Part shown: one piece after another, positions 53,864-63,099 of the stretch
Layout of the letters: each line of letters opens with the position of its first letter
How positions within the stretch are numbered: the first letter of the stretch is position 1
Source: a virus
Virus record (IMG/VR): IMGVR_UViG_3300050821_003463
Location: 30,544-94,543 of that record
DNA: 64,000 bases
Strand: one strand, 5' to 3'
Translations under genes and position numbers: made by a program
The notes under the pieces: generated by a model
Databases searched by the model: none
The model's input: the letters and a program-made list of their open reading frames with translations, nothing else
What the model was told of the DNA's origin: nothing

Positions 53864-54158
53864 TTTCACAGTCACCGAAGCCCAGACGAGATCATTCGCT
53901 AATGCCTGGGACAGTGGTGGGATCAAAGTCATCCTCGATACAACCTCAGTGAAGTTCGCCACCGATTGGGCCAACATCGTGCTCAAGTCCTTCGTCGCAG
54001 ATATGGCGGCACAAGTAGCCAAGGTCGCAGAGGCGAAACTCGCGGCACAGAAGACAGCGGAAGGCGCGGGACCGAAAGTCGCTACCCCGGCGAACGCTGT
54101 CGCTACGCAGACCGTCCCTGCCCCGTCCGCTCCGTCGCGCATCGTTTTGACAGATTGA
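53844..54158 (+). CDS. hypothetical protein, 104 aa
   Basis: An alpha/beta start (TEAQTRSFANAWDSGGIKVILD) precedes a helix and an Ala/Pro-rich C-terminus. Its position before the phosphatase and terminase suggests a head-assembly accessory. It is not recognised. Confidence 0.6.
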   Translation: MAIPKLNFTVTEAQTRSFANAWDSGGIKVILDTTSVKFATDWANIVLKSFVADMAAQVAKVAEAKLAAQKTAEGAGPKVATPANAVATQTVPAPSAPSRIVLTD

Positions 54159-54526
54159 TGAAGCGAGAACTTCGCAAGGCATTAGATAAGATTCAAGACA
54201 TGCTGGACGGCAAGTCTTACTCTGCCGATTTATGGGATATCTTAGTCGCGCTTCGCGGACCTGATTCGCGGAATCGCAAGATTAAGAACGCGACTACTGC
54301 CTTGATTCGCACCACAGCCTTCCCCAAGCAGCCTTGCCTTGAAAGATCAGTCTTCGCAATCGCGGACTCTCCTAAGTTGGCAAAGCGGCGTAGAAAGATG
54401 CTACGCAAAGAAAAAGACTTGAACCACTTTCGCGAACACATCGTTGACGCGTTCGCCGCGTTGGGCTTACTGCTGGAGGAGTCAAATGGCACAGTACAAG
54501 CCCATAGTCGAAGAGATCATAGATAG
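54158..54526 (+). CDS. hypothetical protein, 122 aa
   Basis: Started at ATG 54158, one base inside the upstream gene's TGA. The protein is helical and basic with RNATTAL and Arg/Lys-rich segments near residue 90. It overlaps the phosphatase start by 41 bases. It is not recognised. Confidence 0.6.
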   Translation: MKRELRKALDKIQDMLDGKSYSADLWDILVALRGPDSRNRKIKNATTALIRTTAFPKQPCLERSVFAIADSPKLAKRRRKMLRKEKDLNHFREHIVDAFAALGLLLEESNGTVQAHSRRDHR

Positions 54527-55007
54527 GTTGTACGTGGGGGATAAAGAGGGAGCACCTATTGCGGAACGGCGAGGGTATTCAGTTCTCGCAGCTTGCAAAG
54601 ACGGCTCTCCTGATTGTCACCGCGCAGTGCTCGGGTACACTACGCTCGGCGCGCCGAAAGATGAGAATTACTACTTCTACCGGTCTGACGCAAAGCACAT
54701 GGCGCTGAACCTCATAGACTCTGAAGACCCTGCGATGATTCCGGATTCGGTAGTTGACGCGGGATTGCAGTTCATGAAAGAAAGATACGATGCGGGAGAT
54801 AAGGTATTCTCTCACTGCATCGCGGGTCACTCCCGTGGTCCGACCATGATGCTCATGTTTCTTCGAGCTATTGGCGAGATGCCAGATAGTTTTCTTGGCT
54901 CTGAGCGAAAGTACGGCGCACTCTACTCCGAATACGATCCCGGTAAAGGGATGAGGAAGTATGCCCGCGAACGTTGGGCTAGTCTGCCGAAGTTTTTCAA
55001 AGGATAA
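54486..55007 (+). CDS. dual-specificity protein phosphatase-like, 173 aa
   Basis: VFSHCIAGHSRGPTMMLMFL near residues 105-124 is the HCx5R phosphate loop (Cys109 and Arg115 expected) of protein tyrosine/dual-specificity phosphatases. An upstream general acid candidate is the Asp in NLIDSEDP near 78-85. The ATG 54486 is behind GGAGG. Its location just before the terminase is unusual. The target is unknown. Confidence 0.8.
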   Translation: MAQYKPIVEEIIDRLYVGDKEGAPIAERRGYSVLAACKDGSPDCHRAVLGYTTLGAPKDENYYFYRSDAKHMALNLIDSEDPAMIPDSVVDAGLQFMKERYDAGDKVFSHCIAGHSRGPTMMLMFLRAIGEMPDSFLGSERKYGALYSEYDPGKGMRKYARERWASLPKFFKG

Positions 55008-55010
55008 ATC

Positions 55011-55724
55011 ATGCCGCAAAAGTCAAACCCAATCTCGGACCTAGTCAAGAACCTCTCCGATAAATATAAGGCTGGGGATAAAGAAACGACGGGCTTGGGC
55101 GACGAACTACACGCCCGCGCCCAGATGAACAAAACAGCCGAGAGCGCTCTCGATCAACCTGCGCCCGAGAAGGCTGCGACTCCATCTTCTAAGCCTACGA
55201 GCACTCTGCCGTACGGCTCCAAAAAAGGGGAGAAGCGTTTGGACACTTCCTACCTTGACAAGCCCTCCGCTGTCAAAGTTTATGACAAGGGCGGTAAGGT
55301 CAACGTCAACGATGGCAAGCACGAAGTTGCTATCCTGAAGCATGGCGAGCGAGTATTGACTCAGAAGCAGAACGAGAAGTACGAGAAGAGTAACCCCGCC
55401 GAGGACGCGACTGAAATGAAGATTTACGACCAGGGAGGCAAAGTGGCAACACCTTACGATATGATCACGGGCGGCAAGAAAGCCCCCAAGACGATTCAGA
55501 AACACGAATATTCGCGCACCCACAATGGCAAGCACGTCGTGACTCACAAACATCACGCTGCGGATCACAAAGACGAGACGCACATGTTTGATAAGTTCTC
55601 CGAAGCAGCGGATCACATGAACTCGAATCCGCCCCAACCAGAGCCGGAAGCCGCTACCGCTGCCCCCGCTGCTGGTGCTGGAGCCCCGCCCGCCGCTGGC
55701 GCAATGCCGCCCACAGGCATGTAA
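55011..55724 (+). CDS. hypothetical repetitive protein, 237 aa
   Basis: Two copies of a KVYDKGGKV / KIYDQGGKV motif (near residues 88 and 137) lie in Lys/Glu-rich repeats, a His-rich region follows (HKHHAADHKDETH), and the C-terminus is Ala/Pro-rich. It may be a scaffold or assembly factor. It is not recognised. Confidence 0.6.
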   Translation: MPQKSNPISDLVKNLSDKYKAGDKETTGLGDELHARAQMNKTAESALDQPAPEKAATPSSKPTSTLPYGSKKGEKRLDTSYLDKPSAVKVYDKGGKVNVNDGKHEVAILKHGERVLTQKQNEKYEKSNPAEDATEMKIYDQGGKVATPYDMITGGKKAPKTIQKHEYSRTHNGKHVVTHKHHAADHKDETHMFDKFSEAADHMNSNPPQPEPEAATAAPAAGAGAPPAAGAMPPTGM

Positions 55725-55734
55725 GAGGTTACCT

Positions 55735-55923
55735 ATGGCAGAAGCAAAACTGGGAAGTGGCGACCGTTTCAAGAAGCTGGAGAGTAGCCTTAGTGCTCGC
55801 ATGAAGCGTCACAGCCACGGCAACAAGGAAGTTCACGACCCTGCAGCTCTCGCTGCCTATATCGGTCGCAAGAAATACGGCTCCGCGAAGATGGCTAAGA
55901 TGTCTGCCGCTGGGCGAAAATAG
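55735..55923 (+). CDS. small basic protein, 62 aa
   Basis: A Lys/Arg-rich protein with IGRKKYGSAKMAKMSAAGRK at the end, a segment that recurs in small phage proteins next to terminases. GAGG precedes the ATG. A DNA-binding or packaging accessory is plausible. Confidence 0.6.
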   Translation: MAEAKLGSGDRFKKLESSLSARMKRHSHGNKEVHDPAALAAYIGRKKYGSAKMAKMSAAGRK

Positions 55924-55935
55924 TTCGGAGGAGTC

Positions 55936-57933
55936 GTGAAGTTAGATCAACTGCAAGCCCTGTGCGAGCACCACAAAGACGACAAAAACTATCAACACCG
56001 AGATTTGACTTGGGAGCAGATAGACGTACTCGCAGCGCAAAGTATCAAGCGGTTGAATGACGAGCACCTCCAGAAGTTGATCCAGGTCTGTAAGACATAC
56101 GGTCTTGAAGACGCGAAGATGATTGCGCGTTACCGATTCATGGCACAGACCAATCTGTACTTCCTCTGCAAATTGCTAGAGAAGTACAGCGACACGACTG
56201 CCCAAGAATACGTTTGGTCGGACGGGAACACCCACAACACGCATGAGGAGATTTGCAACGACTTTTTTGTCCGCAAAAATCCGACATACCTGACGTTCAA
56301 AGAATTCGCAGGACAGTACATCGACAAGAAAGAGCGTCTTCTGCTCGTGCCTCGCGGCGGGTTCAAATCCTCTATCGACATGGCGGACGTTGTTCAATGG
56401 GTCATCAATTATCCAGAGATCACGATCCTCGTGCTTACCGGCGTGCTCTCCCTGGCGAATGACTTCGTCGGTGAAATTAAAGGGCACTTCACGTTGGAAG
56501 ACGGCGGCACTCCGAACCTATTCGGCAAGAAGCCGCTTCGCCCCCGTCGGATGAACGACGGCACGATGAGTTTGTTCCAGGTCATATTCCCTGAGCACTG
56601 CATTCCGCCCGATGACGGGAAAAGTTACGAGTATCAGACCCCCGCAGTCAGCATGGTCGAAAAAGAAACGACCGTGTTCGCTGCGTCCATCGAGCAGAAC
56701 CTTGCTGGATGGCACGTCTGCATTCTGAAGCTGGATGACGTGGTCACGGAAGAAAACTCCCAGACCGTCGAGCGGATGAAGAACATCAACAAGAAGGTCA
56801 GTATCGACCGCGCTATTCTCCACCCCTTCGGTTTCTACGACAAGATCGGGACGTGGTACGACAGCGAGGATACGTACGGACAGGACATCAAGAACCGGGA
56901 TAAATACGCCGCTGAAGGCGAAGAGTTCCCGATGAAGGTTTACATCCGCGCCGCATGGTGGGCCAACGCAGCAGCGAAAGCCCAGGGGAAGATTGAAGAA
57001 GAAATGCTGGAGGGGGATTATGATCTCTGGTTCAACGAACCGGGAAATCCGCACTCTCTGACCTACGAAAAACTTCGCTATCTCCGCAAGACCGATCCGT
57101 GGTTCGCGATTAAGTACCTCAACGATCCGACCCAGATGCATGTTATCAAGTTCCCTCGGGAACTTCTGATACGACGCACCGTGAACGCAGCAGAGCTGCC
57201 TGGGACGGGAATGATTGTGACCTGTATCGACACAGCCTACTCTACGAAGAGTTGGGCGGACTTTACAGTCATCGTCACCGCTTTGATCTACGGCGGCAGG
57301 TTCTACATCATTGACATGAAACGCGGTAAGTTCAACGAATACGAGCTGCCCGCGATGATCGCAGCGACGGCGCTGCAGTGGCGACCGAAACGCATCTGTA
57401 TCGAAGACACGGGCAAGGCTGAGAAGTACGTCCAGCGCGAAGTTTACCGCGAGATGGACAAGCTGAAAATCCGCGTCCCGATTGAGATGGTTCCGCTCGG
57501 GCAAGGCAGTAAGGCGAACTCGAAGAAGGTCAAGGCAGGTCCGGTACTCCGTATGCTGGGAGACGACAGACTGCGGTTCATAAACACATGCCCCAGCCTG
57601 GAAGACATGTACGACGAGCTATCGAAGTTTGGCACAGCCGCAGGCACGCACGACGACATCGTTGACGCGCTGGCGATCCTGATCCAACAGTTCGGAGCCT
57701 ACGCCGACATCGAGGGTAAGACTACCTCGGCATCTTTTGGCTACACGTTGGACAACAAGATGAAGACCTTCGCGGACCTGATGCACTGTGACGGGAAGTA
57801 TTCGAAGCACAATGTCAACGTGCAGAACGCGATGTTAGAATTCCCCGACATGGCTCCTAGCCAGTTGGCGCAACAAGCTGCAGAGGAAGCGTACGCAGCC
57901 TCACAGGACCCTCTGGGTGACCTGTTTAGTTAA
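55936..57933 (+). CDS. terminase large subunit, GTG start, 665 aa
   Basis: GGAGG lies before GTG. The ATPase motor has a Walker A-type LLLVPRGGFKSS near residues 135-146 (GGFKSS replacing GxxGKS) followed by an adenine-binding-like strand. The RNase-H-like nuclease has CIDTAYS near 432 (first Asp), ICIEDTGK near 494 (Glu/Asp) and GTHDDIVDALA near 570 (last Asp). It translocates and cuts DNA during packaging. No small subunit is recognised next to it. Confidence 0.9.
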   Translation: MKLDQLQALCEHHKDDKNYQHRDLTWEQIDVLAAQSIKRLNDEHLQKLIQVCKTYGLEDAKMIARYRFMAQTNLYFLCKLLEKYSDTTAQEYVWSDGNTHNTHEEICNDFFVRKNPTYLTFKEFAGQYIDKKERLLLVPRGGFKSSIDMADVVQWVINYPEITILVLTGVLSLANDFVGEIKGHFTLEDGGTPNLFGKKPLRPRRMNDGTMSLFQVIFPEHCIPPDDGKSYEYQTPAVSMVEKETTVFAASIEQNLAGWHVCILKLDDVVTEENSQTVERMKNINKKVSIDRAILHPFGFYDKIGTWYDSEDTYGQDIKNRDKYAAEGEEFPMKVYIRAAWWANAAAKAQGKIEEEMLEGDYDLWFNEPGNPHSLTYEKLRYLRKTDPWFAIKYLNDPTQMHVIKFPRELLIRRTVNAAELPGTGMIVTCIDTAYSTKSWADFTVIVTALIYGGRFYIIDMKRGKFNEYELPAMIAATALQWRPKRICIEDTGKAEKYVQREVYREMDKLKIRVPIEMVPLGQGSKANSKKVKAGPVLRMLGDDRLRFINTCPSLEDMYDELSKFGTAAGTHDDIVDALAILIQQFGAYADIEGKTTSASFGYTLDNKMKTFADLMHCDGKYSKHNVNVQNAMLEFPDMAPSQLAQQAAEEAYAASQDPLGDLFS

Positions 57934-57942
57934 GGAGAAGTT

Positions 57943-58158
57943 ATGGCTGGATCGATGAGTGGCTCAGCATTGAGCGGTCTGTCTCTGAAAAGAGCAGGTA
58001 GTAATTGGATCGAAGCGACGGGATGCCCCGGCAAGATCGCGGGCAAGGCAGGGTTCAACTCTGCCGGTACGAAGCGCGCAGGAAACCCTTATGTGCCAGC
58101 AACCGGCTGCATGGGCTATGATGGCAAATGCCCAACGATGGGCAAGAGCAGCAAGTAA
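57943..58158 (+). CDS. small Gly/Ser/Lys-rich protein, 71 aa
   Basis: A low-complexity protein with three Cys residues in GCPG, GCMG and GKCPT contexts. It lies between terminase and portal with AAGGAG ahead. Virion or assembly accessory is possible. Confidence 0.55.
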   Translation: MAGSMSGSALSGLSLKRAGSNWIEATGCPGKIAGKAGFNSAGTKRAGNPYVPATGCMGYDGKCPTMGKSSK

Positions 58159-58183
58159 CTAGCATTACTGGGAAGGGGATAAC

Positions 58184-60319
58184 ATGTCAGAACCTATCAC
58201 CGATGGCGTGGGCATAATCCCCGACGGTAACCCGAATCAGATTATCACACAGCAGAGTTTCACGACCGCAGGAGAAACGAAGACGATTGACGTCGACCTC
58301 GCACTCGTAGTTCAGAGCGCGGCTCTCGCGAAAGCTTTTATCGCAAACAAGCAGTGGACTCTTTTATGGCGCGATGCGGACTTGCTGTATCAATCGCCTC
58401 GTCCGATGACGGTCTATGAGAACACGTACGTTCTCGAACCGAACGTCCAGAGATTCACGGTCGCCAAAGTCTGCAACGCAGTTGTTCCGCAACTCTACAA
58501 GGGTCTGTTCTACGACGACCCGCCGATGCTCCTGCGTCCGCGTCCAGGTACAAGCCAGAAGGTGATCGACGCTAAGACCGCGCTTTTCTCGTTCATCATG
58601 GATCAATGCCAATTCAAGACCCAGACTAAGTGGGGTCTTGAGCAAATGGCCCACCTCGGAACCAGTATCTTCAAGTGGGGATATGACTGGAAAGAGATCG
58701 TCTCTTACAAGCGCAAGGCGACGACGTTAAACATACCTCACGGAGATGAGACGACCGTTGGCGCGGTCACGATTCTGCCTACTGACGCACCGCCCGATAT
58801 CACTCAGGACATCCGAACTATCCCGCTTCCTTTTTTCGAGTGGCGACCGGTAGATAAAGTCCTCGTCGACCCACAGTTAAGTGTGTCTGACATTCGCAAA
58901 GCGGGATGGGTGGTCGATGTCCGGTACATGGACTGGTATCAACTTAATGATCTTCGCAAAGCGATTGAGCAGGCTATCGCAGACGGTGAAGACGGCGAAG
59001 CAATCAAAGGCTGGAGGATACCGACTCTTGAGCAGTTGAATCAAATCTGGACTAACCCTCCGAAGGCGCAAACTCTGGAGACAGAGCAAGCCGCTTACAT
59101 CGAAGGCGTGGTTCATCACTCCGAGAGAAACAATATAAAAGCCAGCCCCGATCCGCATCGCACGAAGCTGGAAGTTCTTGAGTACTGGGATAAAGATCGA
59201 AAGATCATGGTCCTGAACCAAGAGATGGTCATCTTCGTTGGCAAGAACGAATTTCGCAAGATTCCGTTCCTATCCGCCAACTGGTGGAATCGCCCGCGTG
59301 CGTTCTACGGCATGGGTCTTGGACTCATCGTCGGACAGAACCAGCGCGTCGATCAGGGCACCATTAACGCCATCCTCAAAATTTTGAGCTACGGCGTCAA
59401 TCCGATCTACCTCCGCAACCGCGAAGACAACGCTCCAACGCAGACTATCCGCACCGGCATCGGCAAGATCATGTCAGTCACGGATACTGCGAAGTCATAC
59501 GCGCTGCTGGAGACTCCGAAGATGCCCGCCGATATCTGGGCGGCTCTCAAGGAATCTGAGCAAGCGACCGAATCTTCCTCGGGCGCAGACCAGACGCTCG
59601 TGCAGGGCAGTTCCGCAGGTCCTCGATCCTCTATGGGTCGCACGGCAGGTGGCGCAAACATCCTGGCAGGAGCCAGTGCAACCCGAATGGATGGTCCTCT
59701 CGATAACTTTATCGAGCAGGTGTTCAAACCGTTCCTCGGGATCATCGACATGCTTGTGTTCAACATCATGTCGGACGCTTCGATCTACCACATCCTCGGC
59801 AAAGAGCAAGGTGGAGATTTCCTGACCGACTTCAATCTTCAGGACTTCCATAACGCTCAAATCGAGTATGAGGTTCTCGCCGGATCGTCCCTCGCTGCAA
59901 AGCGAACGATGGCACAGTCGATGGTCATGCTCACGCAGATTCTCGACAACCCGCAGATTCAGCAGTCTCTCGCTGATATCAACGAAGAGTACATTGACTT
60001 CAAGCCGATTATCAACATGTGGCTCGAAGCCTCAGAGTGGAAGAACAAGAACGACATCATCAAGGCGATGACGCCTGAGATGAAGGCGAAACGAAACGCG
60101 AACTCGAAAGCCGCTCAGATGCAAGCACAGATGCAGATGAAGCAGCAGAGCGACCAACAGAAGTTTGCGCAGAAACAACAACTGGAAGACCAAGCATCGG
60201 ACAATCGAATCAAACGGGACATCACGCGTGAAGCAGCGAAAGCCAGCGGCATGAGTGAGACGGTTGAAGGTACTCCGAGCACGCAGGGTATTCAAGGGCA
60301 ACTGCCCACGGTTGCTTAG
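58184..60319 (+). CDS. portal protein, 711 aa
   Basis: The length, position after the terminase, and a long helical C-terminal region rich in Met and Gln (AAQMQAQMQMKQQSDQQKF near residues 644-662) fit podovirus/P22-like portals. Wing and crown segments include VYENTYVLEPNVQRFTVAK near 85-103. It forms the DNA entry ring. The call rests on order and length as much as on motifs. Confidence 0.85.
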   Translation: MSEPITDGVGIIPDGNPNQIITQQSFTTAGETKTIDVDLALVVQSAALAKAFIANKQWTLLWRDADLLYQSPRPMTVYENTYVLEPNVQRFTVAKVCNAVVPQLYKGLFYDDPPMLLRPRPGTSQKVIDAKTALFSFIMDQCQFKTQTKWGLEQMAHLGTSIFKWGYDWKEIVSYKRKATTLNIPHGDETTVGAVTILPTDAPPDITQDIRTIPLPFFEWRPVDKVLVDPQLSVSDIRKAGWVVDVRYMDWYQLNDLRKAIEQAIADGEDGEAIKGWRIPTLEQLNQIWTNPPKAQTLETEQAAYIEGVVHHSERNNIKASPDPHRTKLEVLEYWDKDRKIMVLNQEMVIFVGKNEFRKIPFLSANWWNRPRAFYGMGLGLIVGQNQRVDQGTINAILKILSYGVNPIYLRNREDNAPTQTIRTGIGKIMSVTDTAKSYALLETPKMPADIWAALKESEQATESSSGADQTLVQGSSAGPRSSMGRTAGGANILAGASATRMDGPLDNFIEQVFKPFLGIIDMLVFNIMSDASIYHILGKEQGGDFLTDFNLQDFHNAQIEYEVLAGSSLAAKRTMAQSMVMLTQILDNPQIQQSLADINEEYIDFKPIINMWLEASEWKNKNDIIKAMTPEMKAKRNANSKAAQMQAQMQMKQQSDQQKFAQKQQLEDQASDNRIKRDITREAAKASGMSETVEGTPSTQGIQGQLPTVA

Positions 60320-60363
60320 CTGTAAAAGCATAGCTCGTCAATCAGCTAAAGGTTGACCGCGCA

Positions 60364-60399
60364 CCGCTGGCGTCCGTGAGGAGCAGCGGAAAGATTTTT
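60364..60399 (+). terminator. hairpin and U-tract after the portal gene
   Basis: CCGCTG and CAGCGG pair around a 14-base loop and are followed within four bases by ATTTTTC. The ribosome site of the next gene starts here, so it may be partial. Confidence 0.45.
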
Positions 60400-60412
60400 C
60401 GGAGGAGGAGCC

Positions 60413-60775
60413 GTGATTAGACCTACAGATGGGACGAACGTGTTCAAGCCGACGTTCAAGTTAGATGATCGGTCGCTCGGAATCATGTGCGCCGCTCTAA
60501 AGCAAGAGTGGTTCGATATCCTCCAGAGGTTGATGGAGGAAGAACTTCGCCTGATGAACGTCAAACTTCTAAACTCTAACGATGAGAAAGAAGTGATGGA
60601 GTCTCATCGCATGGTGAAGTACGCGTCGATGTTCTATTCAGGTGTCATGAACCGCATTGCGGAACTGACCGCGATAGACGCATACAATCAATCAGGTATC
60701 GGTAACCCTGGAACCCCAGAGACGCCGCAGTACCCTGATGAATTTTCTACACCGGTCGACGAAAGCCAAATCTAA
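60413..60775 (+). CDS. hypothetical head-region protein, GTG start, 120 aa
   Basis: A GGAGGAGG site precedes GTG. The protein is helical in its middle (WFDILQRLMEEELRLMNVKLL) with acidic ends. Its place between portal and scaffold suggests a head-assembly accessory. It is not recognised. Confidence 0.6.
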   Translation: MIRPTDGTNVFKPTFKLDDRSLGIMCAALKQEWFDILQRLMEEELRLMNVKLLNSNDEKEVMESHRMVKYASMFYSGVMNRIAELTAIDAYNQSGIGNPGTPETPQYPDEFSTPVDESQI

Positions 60776-60786
60776 GGAGGATAGTC

Positions 60787-61965
60787 ATGGCGATTACACT
60801 GCAGGACCTCGATAACATGCCGAGTGCGGAATACCGCAAGAAGTTAGAAGACCCCACGTTCTGCGCGGAGGTCGACGCTCTGCTGCATAGCCCCCAAGCG
60901 GCGCTCGCAGTCACAGCCCAGCCGGGAGCCGAAGAAGTTGATCCGTCGATGCCCGATAGGACCTCGCGCCCCATCGCGCGCCGCACGGCTGACGCCGCGC
61001 CTACGGCACCGCCCGCAGCAGCACCCGTCGTACCGGCAGTTCAGCCTGAACTCATCTATGAGTATCAGCCGATGGACGAACTCAACCGCCCGCTGGGTGG
61101 CAAGCAAGTCATCAAGTATCGCACGCCCGACGAACTCACCAAGAAGCTAGTCGAGCAGAACACTTCCATCCTGCGCCAGTTGCGGAAAGTCTCCCGCGAA
61201 GCGCGACTTGGCAACTCCACGGAGAACATCCCGTCAGAAGCCCAGCGATTCACAGGCGTGGTTGAGTTCAAAGAGAAGACCCTGACCGCCGATGAGCGGT
61301 TCCAACTGACCCAAGACTTGAACGATCCCGAGAAGTTCGCTTCCGCGCGTGATCGTTTGCTTGAGTCCGCTGTCGGAGTTCCCCCCGCGCAATTGAGGGA
61401 GCAACTCAACCGGCAACAGATGGAGATTTTGCAACTGCGAGCGAAGGACAACTTCCTTGTGTTCGCAAAGAACGAATCCTTCCTGACGGGCGATCAATCG
61501 ACTGACCAGGAGAATGCAACAACTCTGACAGACTGGATGTTCAAGAACCAGCTAGCGCCAACTGTCGAAAATTTCAACTTAGCGAGTTCGCAACTTCGTT
61601 CAGCCGGATTGCTGAATGAAGCACCTGTAGTGCAACAGGTGCCCGCGCCGACCGTATCTGTCGTGCCCGTGGAGTCCGTGGTTCCGCAAACGCAGGAACC
61701 TGTGGTACCGTCCGCTCGGATTAGCGCGCCGGAACCAGTGCAATTAAAGCGACATAGTCAAGTCCCGTCAGGATTGAACGACCGAGTGTCTTCATCCAGT
61801 GGAGTATCTCCTCTCTCTGCGACGAATTCCTTGACTCTTGCTGACATTGAAGCTATGTCAGGCGACCAGTACAAGAAGGCAGCGAGAAATCCTGAGTTCT
61901 TGAAGGTAGTCAACCGTCTCTCGAAAGAGGCGGAAGACAGACGCCGACAACGCAGCAATGCCTAA
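60787..61965 (+). CDS. scaffolding-like protein, 392 aa
   Basis: The protein is acidic and highly charged with Ala/Pro-rich linkers (residues 50-95 and 280-320) around a helical centre (residues 130-255). This is the usual look of scaffolding proteins, and it directly precedes the major capsid gene. No protease motif is seen. GGAGG precedes the ATG. Confidence 0.7.
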   Translation: MAITLQDLDNMPSAEYRKKLEDPTFCAEVDALLHSPQAALAVTAQPGAEEVDPSMPDRTSRPIARRTADAAPTAPPAAAPVVPAVQPELIYEYQPMDELNRPLGGKQVIKYRTPDELTKKLVEQNTSILRQLRKVSREARLGNSTENIPSEAQRFTGVVEFKEKTLTADERFQLTQDLNDPEKFASARDRLLESAVGVPPAQLREQLNRQQMEILQLRAKDNFLVFAKNESFLTGDQSTDQENATTLTDWMFKNQLAPTVENFNLASSQLRSAGLLNEAPVVQQVPAPTVSVVPVESVVPQTQEPVVPSARISAPEPVQLKRHSQVPSGLNDRVSSSSGVSPLSATNSLTLADIEAMSGDQYKKAARNPEFLKVVNRLSKEAEDRRRQRSNA

Positions 61966-61981
61966 GAAAAGGTAAAAGCTA

Positions 61982-63013
61982 ATGAGTTTCTCTCCTAGCG
62001 GTAACCAACTTTCCAACCTGCCCCAATCCACGGTAAAGTATTACGACAAACGTTTCCGTGAGAACTTGAAGGCGCAGACCCCGTTCGTCGCATGCGCAGA
62101 GCGTCTTGATCTGCCCATGAAGTCAGGTAACCAGTACGAGATGTTCATGTACGTTCCCCTGGCAGCGAACACCAACCAGACCACCGAAGGGACCGTCGGT
62201 TCCTCGTTGTCTGTGAGCGTGCTGACGACCACCGCAACTATCGGTGAGTACGCTGACTACGCGAACTTCTCTTCGCTGTCCCTGGCTACCGCCATCGACC
62301 AGACCGTTGAGAACGTCGCGAAGGAAATGTCCTATCGCTTGGGCGAATCGTTGAGCGCACTGGTGCGGGCGACCGCAGACGGCGCGTCCAGCATTGACGC
62401 CTCGGTCCTGACGCAGCTCGCTGCGACCAGCACCACTTCGTTCACGGCACTGTCTCTGAGCCAAATCCGTAACAGCGTTCAGTCGCTGGCGGGTCGCTCC
62501 GTGCGTCCGTTCGACGAAGCTTCCAAGTCTTTCGTCGGCGTCATCCACCCCTTCGCTCTTGGCGACGTGTTGGCTGACAACAGCAACGACAGCCCTATCG
62601 ACATCTTGAAGCACACCCCCGTGGGACAGGCCAAGATGGACGAGCTGGTTAGCGTTGATCTGACCGAAGTCATTGAACTGCCCTCCACCGGCGTTCATTT
62701 CTTCCAGACGAACCTCGTCACGAAAACCTCGAACTACAAGGGCGTGACTGGGTTGTCCGCACTTCGCACGTACATCTTTGGTCGCGACGGAATCTTCGCC
62801 ATTAACCTTGGCGCACAGAACGACACGACTTTCGGTGACGGCGATTGGCGCAACATCAAGTGCAACATCGTGCAGAACGCAGAGCCGACCGTTGCCGATC
62901 CCGAAGGGTTGATCCCGGGATGGACCAGCTATCGTGTTCACTTCACGACCAGCTTGGGTCCGGACACCACGATCCGCATGCGGCAGATTGACGCCGCTTC
63001 CGCGATCAGCTAA
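61982..63013 (+). CDS. major capsid protein, N4-gp56-like, 343 aa
   Basis: The start FSPSGNQLSNLPQSTVKYYDKRFRENLKAQTPFVACAERLDLP (landmarks from residues 3-45) and TEGTVGSSLSVSVLTTTATI are typical of N4-gp56-type HK97-fold capsid proteins. The following helical and beta domains end in a strand-rich C-terminus. It forms the icosahedral shell. Codon use is richer in C at third positions than in nearby genes, as expected for a highly expressed gene. Confidence 0.85.
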   Translation: MSFSPSGNQLSNLPQSTVKYYDKRFRENLKAQTPFVACAERLDLPMKSGNQYEMFMYVPLAANTNQTTEGTVGSSLSVSVLTTTATIGEYADYANFSSLSLATAIDQTVENVAKEMSYRLGESLSALVRATADGASSIDASVLTQLAATSTTSFTALSLSQIRNSVQSLAGRSVRPFDEASKSFVGVIHPFALGDVLADNSNDSPIDILKHTPVGQAKMDELVSVDLTEVIELPSTGVHFFQTNLVTKTSNYKGVTGLSALRTYIFGRDGIFAINLGAQNDTTFGDGDWRNIKCNIVQNAEPTVADPEGLIPGWTSYRVHFTTSLGPDTTIRMRQIDAASAIS

Positions 63014-63021
63014 AGACATAC

Positions 63022-63050
63022 GGGGCGGGCAGTTCTCGCCGCCCCCTTGT
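63022..63050 (+). terminator. terminator after the capsid gene
   Basis: GGGGCGG and CCGCCCC form a perfect stem with a 10-base loop, followed by CTTGTT. The stem is nine bases after the stop. Confidence 0.65.
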
Positions 63051-63099
63051 TCCTTAGTCGCACGCAGGTAAGTGCTGCGTGTTAGATAGGAAGAACATA

